DNA of 38,818 nucleotides from a virus. The notes under the pieces were generated by a model that saw only the letters and a program-made list of their open reading frames with translations, was not told the DNA's origin and made no database searches. Of the stretch, positions 20,702-27,109 are shown in pieces. The stretch covers positions 1 to 38,818 of the IMG/VR virus record IMGVR_UViG_3300045999_012341; one strand, given 5' to 3'. The position numbers were made by a program, and so were the translations under genes. Position 1 is the first letter of the stretch; the number at the start of each line of letters is the position of its first letter.

Positions 20702-23179
20702 ATGGCTATAACAAATAAATTAGTTCCAGTTTTAGATAACCAGACATATGAGTTTTTGCGAGTCAATTACTCTGCAGGTAACCAAGCTAGTAACGGCTCA
20801 AACTGTTTTCGAAAAGATTTAAAAGATAGATATTTTTATTATTTTAACGGGGCATCAGGTATTATAAGATCTGATTTATACAGCGACTCTGGTATAGGTT
20901 CTCAAATAGGTTTAGCTCCTTTTGGTATGGCTAATACCGTTGGTAATATGACCTATTCTGAGGAAGGTTATAAGGGTCAGGTTATTTCTAGTACTTCAAA
21001 CACTGTAAAAGCTGCTTTTTGTGATTCTAGAAATATTTTTGTCGGTAAGCAAATTAAAATTGTTAGTGGTAAAGGTAAACACCAGATTAGAACGATTGTT
21101 TCTATAGCATCTCCAACTGTTGAAGAGACAATGGTTCCATCTTCTGATACAATTTCTTCTACTTGGTCATCAGGTCAAAGTATAACAGATTCAACTAAAT
21201 TTTGGGAAATTAATAGATGGATGGGTTATGAGCTAAAAGTTTTAACAAGCACTGGTCAAAACAATATTAGACCTATCTTGTACAGTAATAGAAATAGTAT
21301 AGCTATTAATGATGCTGGTTTAGCAGGTGTTAGAGATGACTGGGGTAGATATATGCCTGGTGATATTAGTACAACCGCAGGTTCTCAATCTATTATACAA
21401 ATACAAGCTTCTGTTGCAACACTAGACAAACCTTGGGATATTGAGCCTGATAAAACATCGTTTTTTGAAATTTTAGGTACTGACTCTCTCTATTTTTTAA
21501 CTGTAGCTTCTACACCGTGGGTTACTCAAATATATGATTTAGCTACTAATACATGGCAAGTTAGAACTACAAACGCTTTCACGCCATCGAATCCAACTGA
21601 TTTAACTATGGATTCGTTTTCGTCCCTTACATCAGCTATCGAGACAGGTTATGTAACTTCTAATACAGGTCTTTCTGTTGTAAATACAGGTAAAAGTTGG
21701 ATCACTAATGATTATAAAAATATGTTGTTTTCTGTGCTAAGTGGTACCGGAGAAGGTCAGCGTAGAGTTATTGATCGCAACACAAGTGATACAATCATAT
21801 TGTACAGAAACTTAGATATCTCTCTTGATGCAACAAGCTATTATGAAATCAAGCAAGATACAAACAAGCTGTATTTGCAAACTAACACAACACAACGTTG
21901 GCAAATCTATAACGAAGATGAGGACGTTTGGATGCAGAATAACTACTGGTACGATAAAGGTTTCTTTAGTAATTTGCTCTTAACCCCTACAGGTTCTACT
22001 TCCGGGTTTAGCCCTATACCAGTATCTACAATTACACGCAATGCCGGCTTAACGAGAATAGATATTACAACAATTCGCCCTCACCTTTTAACAACCGGAG
22101 ATGTTGCTCAATTAACCGGGGCTACTGATCCTCTTTATAATATTTCGGTCACTTTAACAGCCACCGGAAATACAACTTTATCTGCAAATGCAGCCTCAAC
22201 CCCTGCCGCTAACGCAGTTGCATCAAACACTTTTACAACAAGTGTAGTATTTGATACCTCAAAAAATTGGACAACAAATCAATGGGTCGGGTTCGGTCTT
22301 TTATCTGTAGGTACAGGGTTACAGACTGGTGGTATTATAACACCGGTAATGAGAAGAATCACAGCAAATACAAATAGTAGTTTAACAGTGTCCCCTGCTT
22401 ATGCTTCTACACCTACAGCAGGAGCAAGATATTATATCGTAAATTTAAAACCAGCAGGAGTCGATGTAGCAGATGGAGACACTGCGGCTAAAGATGGCTA
22501 TGGTATATGCACATCATCAAGCGCGGCTGGTGTAGTTAATGATACTACTAAAAACTGGACTACAAATACTCACGTAGGTAAAAGAGTAGCTATTATTTCT
22601 GGTACTGGTTCATATACCGAAACAACTGTAACCTCAAATACATCAAACTCTATAACGACTGCTGCAACAACAACAACATTTGATACTACTACAGTCTATG
22701 CCATCTTGGGGTGCAGTATTCAACCAATTCCTAACAACATTAACATGCTAGTTAATTGCGCTGACAATACAACTCTTAACAGAGGCAAATACATTTACTA
22801 TAACCCGGGATCAAACAACGCTGCAGCATTCCGTATGACTATGTTAAGGTATAATGTTGGCACTGAAAAATGGGAACTGTTTCAACCAAATTATGAAAAT
22901 GCCTCTACAACAACAATTTTTGCTGGCGGCGCTCAATGTACGTATGATTTTAAAGATAGATTGTATTTTACCCCAGGTGGTAACTCTCAGTCTTTATTTT
23001 ATATGGATTTAAATACATTTAAAGTTGAAAATGCTGGTGCGTTTCCGTACACAGCTCTTAATAACAACTTTTATCGTATAAAAACGTTTCCTATGTATAA
23101 AGTGAGCGACGATCTTGCTTTTGTTTACTTTTTAGCAGGTAACGGTAGTTATATGTATAGAACTTTAATTTTTTACTAA
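20702..23179 (+). CDS. Large tail/receptor-binding structural protein with repeated modules
   Basis: An 825-residue, Ser/Thr/Asn-rich, cysteine-poor beta protein. At least four copies of one module can be seen: K-x-W-x-x-N-x-[W/H/Y]..G or K, then [I/L].SGTG....R.[I/V]..NT...[I/L]. They lie near residues 160-205, 327-370, 517-570 and 615-665, with a weaker one near 100-135. Such repeats occur in extended virion fibres. The N-terminus (ITNKLVPVLDNQTYEFLRVNYSAGN) is a possible attachment domain. It sits between other fibre genes and just before a small helical protein. No signal peptide or enzymatic motif is seen, so a structural or host-binding role is the best guess. Confidence 0.7.
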   Translation: MAITNKLVPVLDNQTYEFLRVNYSAGNQASNGSNCFRKDLKDRYFYYFNGASGIIRSDLYSDSGIGSQIGLAPFGMANTVGNMTYSEEGYKGQVISSTSNTVKAAFCDSRNIFVGKQIKIVSGKGKHQIRTIVSIASPTVEETMVPSSDTISSTWSSGQSITDSTKFWEINRWMGYELKVLTSTGQNNIRPILYSNRNSIAINDAGLAGVRDDWGRYMPGDISTTAGSQSIIQIQASVATLDKPWDIEPDKTSFFEILGTDSLYFLTVASTPWVTQIYDLATNTWQVRTTNAFTPSNPTDLTMDSFSSLTSAIETGYVTSNTGLSVVNTGKSWITNDYKNMLFSVLSGTGEGQRRVIDRNTSDTIILYRNLDISLDATSYYEIKQDTNKLYLQTNTTQRWQIYNEDEDVWMQNNYWYDKGFFSNLLLTPTGSTSGFSPIPVSTITRNAGLTRIDITTIRPHLLTTGDVAQLTGATDPLYNISVTLTATGNTTLSANAASTPAANAVASNTFTTSVVFDTSKNWTTNQWVGFGLLSVGTGLQTGGIITPVMRRITANTNSSLTVSPAYASTPTAGARYYIVNLKPAGVDVADGDTAAKDGYGICTSSSAAGVVNDTTKNWTTNTHVGKRVAIISGTGSYTETTVTSNTSNSITTAATTTTFDTTTVYAILGCSIQPIPNNINMLVNCADNTTLNRGKYIYYNPGSNNAAAFRMTMLRYNVGTEKWELFQPNYENASTTTIFAGGAQCTYDFKDRLYFTPGGNSQSLFYMDLNTFKVENAGAFPYTALNNNFYRIKTFPMYKVSDDLAFVYFLAGNGSYMYRTLIFY

Positions 23180-23180
23180 T

Positions 23181-23339
23181 ATGGTTATTAACGAAATCAC
23201 ACAACTTTTAAATAACAAGCTAACAGCGTTAAACGACCGTAAAAACGCTGCCTACACAAACGGTGATATATCTCTATACGAATCTACCTCTCAAGAAATT
23301 GAAGAAGTGCAAAAAATTCTTGAAAAATTGCAAAGCTAG
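23181..23339 (+). CDS. Small helical protein at the end of the tail operon (52 aa)
   Basis: A 52-residue reading frame that starts one base after the stop of the large tail protein, so the two are coupled. It is composed almost entirely of two amphipathic helices (NEITQLLNNKLTALNDRKNAA and QEIEEVQKILEKLQS) joined by a short turn. That suggests a coiled-coil hairpin, such as a small chaperone or assembly factor for the fibre. There is no known domain. It is the last gene before the sigma70-type promoter at 23365. Confidence 0.6.
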   Translation: MVINEITQLLNNKLTALNDRKNAAYTNGDISLYESTSQEIEEVQKILEKLQS

Positions 23340-23364
23340 AGAATAGTTATTTTTTGCCTTGAGG

Positions 23365-23393
23365 TTGAGTACCAAAAGCATTTCCTTTATACT
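23365..23393 (+). promoter_or_regulatory. Sigma70-type promoter with leaderless spacing
   Basis: TTGAGT (23365-23370), 17-nt spacer, TATACT (23388-23393), then exactly 6 nt to the ATG at 23400. Confidence 0.75.
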
Positions 23394-23399
23394 CGATTT

Positions 23400-23786
23400 A
23401 TGATCGAGTATTTTAAAGATTGTGCAGGTTCTCCAGAAGAAGAACGTAATGACTGTACAGTGAGAGCTTTAGCCATTTCAACAGGCATGCCTTATCATGA
23501 CTGTTATATGTATCTAGCTAATTTTGGTCGTAAACCTAATAAAGGAACCAATATTCGAAAGTTCTTTAAAAATAATAAAACAGTTTTTCGTTATAGCTTT
23601 ACCAAATTAAAATTCCGTAAATCAATTACCCTTAATAAATTTGTTAAGAAGTATTCAGAAGGTACCTTTTATGTTAGAAAGTCTAAGCACGTCTTTGTAG
23701 TTAAAGATGGGGTAGCAATAGATATGTCAAAACCTAGTACATATTGTAGAATAACCGATGCCTGGGAAGTAAAACCGCTTGAATAA
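23400..23786 (+). CDS. Papain-like cysteine peptidase/amidase-like protein
   Basis: A 128-residue protein with N17-D18-C19-T-V-R-A-L-A-I near the start, a Gly-Arg-rich middle, and GTFYVRKSKHVFVVKDGVAIDM (H97, D103, D108) near the end. The order Cys, His, Asp with a 'DC.VRA.AI' opening and 'G.....HV.....G...D' closing fits the papain-like fold (NlpC/P60 or C39-like) seen in small phage proteins. It has no signal peptide. It is transcribed alone from a promoter that puts the ATG at +1. It could cut a host protein or isopeptide bond early in infection; catalytic activity is inferred from motif order only. Confidence 0.65.
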   Translation: MIEYFKDCAGSPEEERNDCTVRALAISTGMPYHDCYMYLANFGRKPNKGTNIRKFFKNNKTVFRYSFTKLKFRKSITLNKFVKKYSEGTFYVRKSKHVFVVKDGVAIDMSKPSTYCRITDAWEVKPLE

Positions 23787-23806
23787 TTTTAAAGTTTTAT
23801 TAAAAT
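23779..23806 (+). promoter_or_regulatory. Sigma70-type promoter with leaderless spacing
   Basis: TTGAAT (23779-23784, overlapping the end of the previous gene), 16-nt spacer, TAAAAT (23801-23806), then exactly 6 nt to the ATG at 23813. Confidence 0.65.
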
Positions 23807-23812
23807 ACCTAC

Positions 23813-24349
23813 ATGCCGCTTTCCGACGAAGATATGTATCGTATCATGGGCCCGACTTCTATGGCTCCTGATGAATTAAGTGAAATAAAACAATCTACAA
23901 GACCAAAAAAGCAATATTACTCTTGGGATTACTTTCACACACTGGTTGGAGAGATTAAAAAGAAGGTTAAAACTACACCTAATATCATTGTTTCTATAGG
24001 TAAAGGCGGGTCTATCCCAGGGGTTATCTTAGCAGAACACTTTGAGTGTAATAACCTTAATCTCGGCTTGAAGTCCTATAAGGGCCAATCTCGAGGAGAA
24101 ATTCATGAATATCAAGGTATTAAGTGCTACGACGGTTTGAGAGATGCTAATATTCTTATCGTAGATGATATTGCCGATTCAGGAGAAACATTCAAATACG
24201 CTGTCAAGAAATTTAAAGGTAACGGATGTGAGAGAATTGAAACAGCTTCCGTATTTTACAAGCCTTGTTCGAAATTTAAACCAGATTGCTTTGCTGAAGA
24301 GGTAGAAGAGTCGACGTGGATTGTCCAGCCCTGGGAAGCTTTTCATTAA
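23813..24349 (+). CDS. Phosphoribosyltransferase (type I PRTase)
   Basis: A 178-residue protein with the PRPP-binding signature I-V-D-D-I-A-D-S-G-E-T (residues 116-126) and an upstream SIGKGGSIPG loop (61-70). Both are typical of type I phosphoribosyltransferases of the xanthine/hypoxanthine-guanine group (Gpt-like), which convert a free base and PRPP to a nucleotide. The first 35 residues are an extension with no known motif. Its 3' end meets the converging Nudix gene with a 4-nt overlap. In a phage it may salvage purines from degraded host DNA; a role linked to 7-deazaguanine bases cannot be excluded. The base specificity is not readable. Confidence 0.85.
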   Translation: MPLSDEDMYRIMGPTSMAPDELSEIKQSTRPKKQYYSWDYFHTLVGEIKKKVKTTPNIIVSIGKGGSIPGVILAEHFECNNLNLGLKSYKGQSRGEIHEYQGIKCYDGLRDANILIVDDIADSGETFKYAVKKFKGNGCERIETASVFYKPCSKFKPDCFAEEVEESTWIVQPWEAFH

Positions 24350-24756
24350 AGGTCTTTAAGAAACTTTTTATACAAACCCCAATAAGCCTGAAAGACTTTT
24401 GTAAGTTTTTCAGGTTTTATTTTTTTGTAGTCAATCCAAGCATAGTCTTTATGCTCCCAAGATAATGTCGGTTTAAATTCTTTTTTAACAGCTTTAAAAA
24501 ATGAGTAGACAGGCCGTTTAACTTCATCTTTAGTAATTTTTAATTTACCGACCATTTCCCCATCAGGGTTCATTCCCAATTCTTCAAAACATTCTCTTTG
24601 AGCTGTCTGAAGAGGTTCTTCGTCAGGCTCCCGATGCCCGCCTGGAAACGTCCATTTACCGTTTTCTTTTTTAAGGAAAAGAATTTTTTTATCTGGGGTT
24701 ACAAAAACTATTCCCGCTCCAATGTAATCATCTTTTACATACTCACGAAATTTCAT
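24346..24756 (-). CDS. Nudix hydrolase
   Basis: A 136-residue protein with a complete Nudix box, GGHREPDEEPLQTAQRECFEELG (residues 39-61), including the REC.EE metal ligands. An opening beta-strand (GAGIVFVTPDKKILFLKK) precedes it. The family cuts nucleoside diphosphates linked to another group, such as oxidised dNTPs, ADP-ribose, NADH, Ap4A or mRNA caps. The substrate is not readable from the box. Bidirectional crowding (4-nt overlap with the PRTase end) suggests independent transcription on the minus strand. No signal peptide is present, so it is cytoplasmic. Confidence 0.9.
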   Translation of the reverse strand: MKFREYVKDDYIGAGIVFVTPDKKILFLKKENGKWTFPGGHREPDEEPLQTAQRECFEELGMNPDGEMVGKLKITKDEVKRPVYSFFKAVKKEFKPTLSWEHKDYAWIDYKKIKPEKLTKVFQAYWGLYKKFLKDL

Positions 24757-24783
24757 TGATTTAGTATTTATCTAGTGTATAAT
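24756..24783 (+). promoter_or_regulatory. Sigma70-type promoter of the bS21 gene
   Basis: TTGATT (24756-24761), 16-nt spacer, TATAAT (24778-24783), then 9 nt to the ATG at 24793, leaving a leader of about 3 nt. Confidence 0.75.
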
Positions 24784-24792
24784 ACTAAGCAA

Positions 24793-25023
24793 ATGGAAAA
24801 CGTAGCAGTATATCTACAAAAAGGTGAGTTTTCTGGTCGCGAACATATTGATCGCGCACTTAAAAGACTCAAAAATAAAGTCGACAACGAAGGTATTATC
24901 GAAACTGTTCGCATTAAGCGCGCTTTCGAAACTCCGGCAGAACGCAAAATTCGCAAACGCCGGAAGCTTCAAAAGTCTATTAAAATGCTTAAGCTTAAAA
25001 GGCAGCAACAGCCGCGCAATTAA
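24793..25023 (+). CDS. rpsU: Ribosomal protein bS21 homologue
   Basis: A 76-residue, very basic protein. It shows the bS21 plan: a strand near the start (VAVYLQKGE), IDRALKRLKNKV (residues 20-31) and the hallmark RAFETPAERKIRKRRKLQKS (43-62), equivalent to E-x-P-x-x-R-x-R in host S21. bS21 sits on the 30S platform beside the anti-Shine-Dalgarno helix and affects initiation. Phage copies of bS21 are known and are thought to steer ribosomes toward phage messages. ATG 24793 is preferred to an upstream GTG because the latter overlaps the -10. The ATG is almost at +1 and has no Shine-Dalgarno sequence. The 3' end overlaps the converging Hc1-like gene by 4 nt. Confidence 0.87.
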   Translation: MENVAVYLQKGEFSGREHIDRALKRLKNKVDNEGIIETVRIKRAFETPAERKIRKRRKLQKSIKMLKLKRQQQPRN

Positions 25024-25214
25024 GCTGCTTTACCAGCTTTACGCGAGTTCTTCTCTTCTTGGATAGCTTTACGCTCAGATTTGGCATATTTACCAATCTC
25101 TTGAAGAGCTTTACGGGCACGAGCACCAGCAGCATTATTACCACCGTAGAACTTTTCAGCTTCAACGGCAAAGGTTTCAACGAGTTGTTTCAGTGTTTCG
25201 GATGTGTTAGGCAT
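25020..25214 (-). CDS. Histone H1-like Hc1 protein
   Basis: A 64-residue protein (ATG at 25214) of the Hc1 family. The motif EAEKFYGGNNAAGARARKALQEIGKYAKSERKAIQE is the conserved core in which G-N-x-A-A-G-x-R-x-R-K-A-L is diagnostic. Hc1 proteins compact DNA in Chlamydia and similar ones occur in Bacteroidetes and some large phages. An upstream in-frame start (25250) would add a hydrophobic segment not found in the family, so 25214 is chosen. It overlaps the converging bS21 gene by 4 nt. Likely roles are compaction of phage or host DNA, or silencing of the host nucleoid. Confidence 0.85.
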   Translation of the reverse strand: MPNTSETLKQLVETFAVEAEKFYGGNNAAGARARKALQEIGKYAKSERKAIQEEKNSRKAGKAA

Positions 25215-25290
25215 AATATAATAGTTAAACAATATACCTAAAAATATCAACTACTTGATTTATTTAGAAATGATATTAAATTTATACCGT

Positions 25291-25404
25291 ATGAAATATA
25301 TCTTACTCGCAGTTTTGGTAGTCTCTGCTGTTATGACTACTGCTTGTGCCTCGAAAAAAGAGTGCAAGCCATCAGGTAAAACCGTTATTACTTGTAATAA
25401 ATAA
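25291..25404 (+). CDS. Small lipoprotein (37 aa)
   Basis: A 37-residue reading frame: a signal peptide MKYILLAVLVVSAVMT and then a lipobox T-T-A-C at residues 16-19. The mature part is only about 19 residues (C-A-S-K-K-E-C-K-P...CNK) with three Cys. Short lipoproteins with this layout are common in phages as superinfection-exclusion or lysis-helper proteins, for example the Cor and spanin-like classes, but this match is only by form. The mature chain would sit on the periplasmic side of the inner or outer membrane. It is followed at once by the candidate RNA at 25427-25519. Confidence 0.7.
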   Translation: MKYILLAVLVVSAVMTTACASKKECKPSGKTVITCNK

Positions 25405-25421
25405 TAACGATGTTTTATTAT
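25392..25421 (+). promoter_or_regulatory. Possible promoter of the candidate small RNA
   Basis: TTGTAA (25392-25397, inside the lipoprotein 3' end), 18-nt spacer, TATTAT (25416-25421). The start would fall near 25427, at the base of a large hairpin. Confidence 0.4.
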
Positions 25422-25426
25422 ATACA

Positions 25427-25519
25427 AAACGAATATAGAATGCTTACCCGTAAGGGCTGAGTTCTAGAACGTTTTGTTTTAAGACCCGGCCCTCGCAAGA
25501 AGGCCGGGTTCTTTTTTTC
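25427..25519 (+). ncRNA. Candidate small RNA ending in an intrinsic terminator
   Basis: The predicted transcript starts at the 5' side of a stem CAAAACG (25425-25431) that pairs with CGTTTTG further on. Inside are TAGAA/TTCTA and an apical CTTAC/GTAAG helix. It ends at the G/C-rich terminator 25484-25517. The stem-then-terminator layout is typical of small RNAs; it could equally be a structured 3' UTR of the lipoprotein gene. No known RNA family is recognised. Confidence 0.4.
25484..25517 (+). terminator. Strong intrinsic terminator
   Basis: ACCCGGCC pairs with GGCCGGGT around the loop CTCGCAAGAA, and TTCTTTTTTT follows. Confidence 0.85.
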
Positions 25520-25532
25520 GATCTTTGACAGT

Positions 25533-25754
25533 TTATAACAAGTTTAAGAAAGCCATACGGTTATTCTCCATGTTTGCTATATGGATCCTATAAGATCTTT
25601 TAAAAGATCTCCAGAACCTTCTTACATAGTATCTCATATAACGAAATACTAAATAGGATGTTTCTGGATCCATGTAACAGCAACCAGGATAACCTACGCC
25701 ACCATACATTGAATAAACCAATCCAAGATCGACTTTTGGTCGATTTTTTTTCAT
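25533..25754 (-). CDS. Hypothetical aromatic/basic protein (73 aa)
   Basis: A 73-residue protein rich in Tyr, Arg and Met (YLVFRYMRYYVRRFWRSFKRS). No membrane segment, signal or known domain is seen. AATAAATA lies 8 nt before the ATG on the minus strand, resembling the late motif, which supports real coding. Its first codons contain a perfect inverted repeat (ATCGAC/GTCGAT) that reads as an intrinsic terminator on the plus strand. I rate it as probable because of promoter and position rather than any similarity. Confidence 0.45.
   Translation of the reverse strand: MKKNRPKVDLGLVYSMYGGVGYPGCCYMDPETSYLVFRYMRYYVRRFWRSFKRSYRIHIANMENNRMAFLNLL
25728..25751 (+). terminator. Plus-strand terminator overlapping a minus-strand start
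   Basis: ATCGAC (25728-25733) pairs with GTCGAT (25739-25744) around TTTTG, and eight T residues follow. It is on the plus strand, inside the first codons of the minus-strand gene at 25533-25754. Confidence 0.7.
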
Positions 25755-25831
25755 GGCGTAGATATTTATTCTATATCAGCTTAACAATATACGAATTTTA
25801 GTTTAAGATTTCTTAAACTTTCAATAAAAAA

Positions 25832-25917
25832 GGAGCAGTATACCTCTAAGGACGAGGCCCGGACTGTAAATCCGGTAGCTAACGCTTGGCTAGGATCGTT
25901 ACCTAGATGCTCCACCA
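25832..25917 (+). tRNA. tRNA-Tyr(GTA)
   Basis: Anticodon stem CCGGA/TCCGG around CTGTAAA (GTA), long class II variable arm, T-stem CTAGG/CCTAG, A73 and encoded CCA. The T-loop ATCGTTA has A54/T58. Acceptor pair 7-66 is a G-A mismatch. Its 3' end overlaps the longest reading of the next endonuclease gene. Confidence 0.88.
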
Positions 25918-25960
25918 CTTCAAGTTGAAGGTTCGAGTTTATGTGCATAAATATAATATA

Positions 25961-26806
25961 GTGCATATTAACACATTAAGAGCACAAAAAATCTATGATG
26001 CAAATCCAAGGTATTGCAAACTTTGTAATACCAAATTTAGTCATAGACAAATTCAAGCTAATTACAGAAAAAAGTTTTGTAATAGTTCTTGTGCAGCTTC
26101 TTATAATAATATTGGTAGAGCACGAACACAAGATTCTAAACTTAAAACATCTACTACTCTAAAAAATAGACCTACAGTAACAACAAAATGTATAGATTGC
26201 AATAGTCAAATATTTGTTAAAAAAATCTTAAAAGAAGGTAATTTATGTAATATTTGTTATAGTAATAGATCTAAAAATATTTGGTGTCCAAAGGGTAAAA
26301 AATATAGCTGTATAAAGTGTAATAAAGCTATTTTAAAAAATAAAACAAATCTTTGTAAGGGGTGCTGGATAATATCAGAAGACTTTGAAAAACAGAGAGG
26401 TAATTATTTAAAAACGTTTCAAAAGGGTTATTATTTTTGCAAGAAAGAAAATAAAGATGTTTACTTAAACAGTAGTTTAGAATTTGCTTTTGCTGAATAT
26501 TGCGATAAAAACAATATTGAATGGTCAAAGCCAAGGCATTTAACATATACATTAAATGATAAGCAGCACTATTATTTTCCAGATTTTTATTTAAATAAGC
26601 ATAATCTTATCATTGAAATAAAAGGCTATTTTTGGAAAAATGATCTTAAAAAGATGCAAGCTGTATTAAGAGATAATAAAGATAAAAATATTAAAATAAT
26701 ACAGCAAAAAGAACTTAAAAAATTAATTAACGGAGAAATAAATTTTAATTATTGCGGGATGGGGGAATTGGTAGACCCACCGGGCTTTGAACCCGGCGCT
26801 GAATAA
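25961..26806 (+). CDS. PD-(D/E)XK endonuclease with zinc-ribbon N-terminus (homing-type)
   Basis: A protein of 281 residues from GTG 25961. The N-terminal half has several zinc-binding knuckles (YCKLCNTKF, FCNSSCAASY, CIDCNSQ, NLCNICY, SCIKCN, CKGCW). The C-terminal part is a PD-(D/E)XK nuclease: SSLEFAFAEYC, then FPDFYL and IIEIKGY, that is E...PD...E-x-K. It is related to the gene at 27519-28265. It lies between tRNA-Tyr and tRNA-Gln, and its last 54 nt, including the stop, are inside tRNA-Gln. Such free-standing genes usually behave as homing endonucleases. A longer reading starts at 25907 inside tRNA-Tyr; 25961 follows a CATAAATA motif by 7 nt, so it is preferred. Confidence 0.8.
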   Translation: MHINTLRAQKIYDANPRYCKLCNTKFSHRQIQANYRKKFCNSSCAASYNNIGRARTQDSKLKTSTTLKNRPTVTTKCIDCNSQIFVKKILKEGNLCNICYSNRSKNIWCPKGKKYSCIKCNKAILKNKTNLCKGCWIISEDFEKQRGNYLKTFQKGYYFCKKENKDVYLNSSLEFAFAEYCDKNNIEWSKPRHLTYTLNDKQHYYFPDFYLNKHNLIIEIKGYFWKNDLKKMQAVLRDNKDKNIKIIQQKELKKLINGEINFNYCGMGELVDPPGFEPGAE

Positions 26807-26839
26807 GCATTAAACGTTCAAGTCGTTTTCCCGCAGCCA
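26753..26839 (+). tRNA. tRNA-Gln(TTG) with long variable arm
   Basis: Acceptor TGCGGGA/TCCCGCA with U1-A72 and G73, both known glutamine identity features. Anticodon stem CCGGG/CCCGG around CTTTGAA (TTG), encoded CCA. The variable region is long (GCT-GAATA-AGC hairpin), which is not normal for Gln. It contains the stop codon of the upstream endonuclease gene. Confidence 0.85.
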
Positions 26840-26847
26840 GTTTTTAG

Positions 26848-26876
26848 TTGCATGTATTAAAGATTTCCGGTATATT
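26848..26876 (+). promoter_or_regulatory. Sigma70-type promoter of the small membrane protein
   Basis: TTGCAT (26848-26853), 17-nt spacer, TATATT (26871-26876), 7 nt to the ATG. The spacer contains AAGATTTCC ending 2 nt before the -10, close to the AAGGTTCC element of the promoters at 415 and 634. Confidence 0.65.
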
Positions 26877-26883
26877 ATGCATC

Positions 26884-27069
26884 ATGAAATTAGATACAGC
26901 TATTCTCTTCCTTCTTGCTTTAGGTATTATTGCAGGAAGTATTGTCTCAGAACTTCAACATCGACGAATTAAAGATTTGCAAACACAAGTTGATGAGCTT
27001 ACTATTGTGGTTAGTCAAAGATTTTTACCGGCAATGATTTTTGATAAGCATAATTTAACTGTCAGGTAA
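26884..27069 (+). CDS. Small single-span membrane protein with coiled-coil (61 aa)
   Basis: A 61-residue protein: one hydrophobic helix (residues 6-22, AILFLLALGIIAGSIVS) and then a charged heptad-like region (ELQHRRIKDLQTQVDELTIVV). This layout fits small phage membrane proteins such as Rz-like, holin-helper or exclusion proteins. No cut site or lipobox follows the helix, so it is likely an N-in membrane anchor. It has its own promoter between two tRNA groups. ATG 26884 is used rather than an upstream start at 26848, which lies on the -35 box. Confidence 0.6.
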   Translation: MKLDTAILFLLALGIIAGSIVSELQHRRIKDLQTQVDELTIVVSQRFLPAMIFDKHNLTVR

Positions 27070-27109
27070 TATGGAAGACTTTGACGGTTTAGGACTTTAA
27101 TGATTTTCA

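Noticed and set aside
24768-25066. Other frames over the bS21 gene (24768-24956, 24814-25008 minus; 24824-25066 plus)
   Set aside because: Shadows of the bS21 gene, which has a promoter and clear family motifs.
25907-25960. ATG 25907 as the start of the first PD-(D/E)XK gene
   Set aside because: The codon is in the acceptor stem of tRNA-Tyr and adds residues without similarity to the sister gene; GTG 25961 follows a late-type motif. Not fully excluded.
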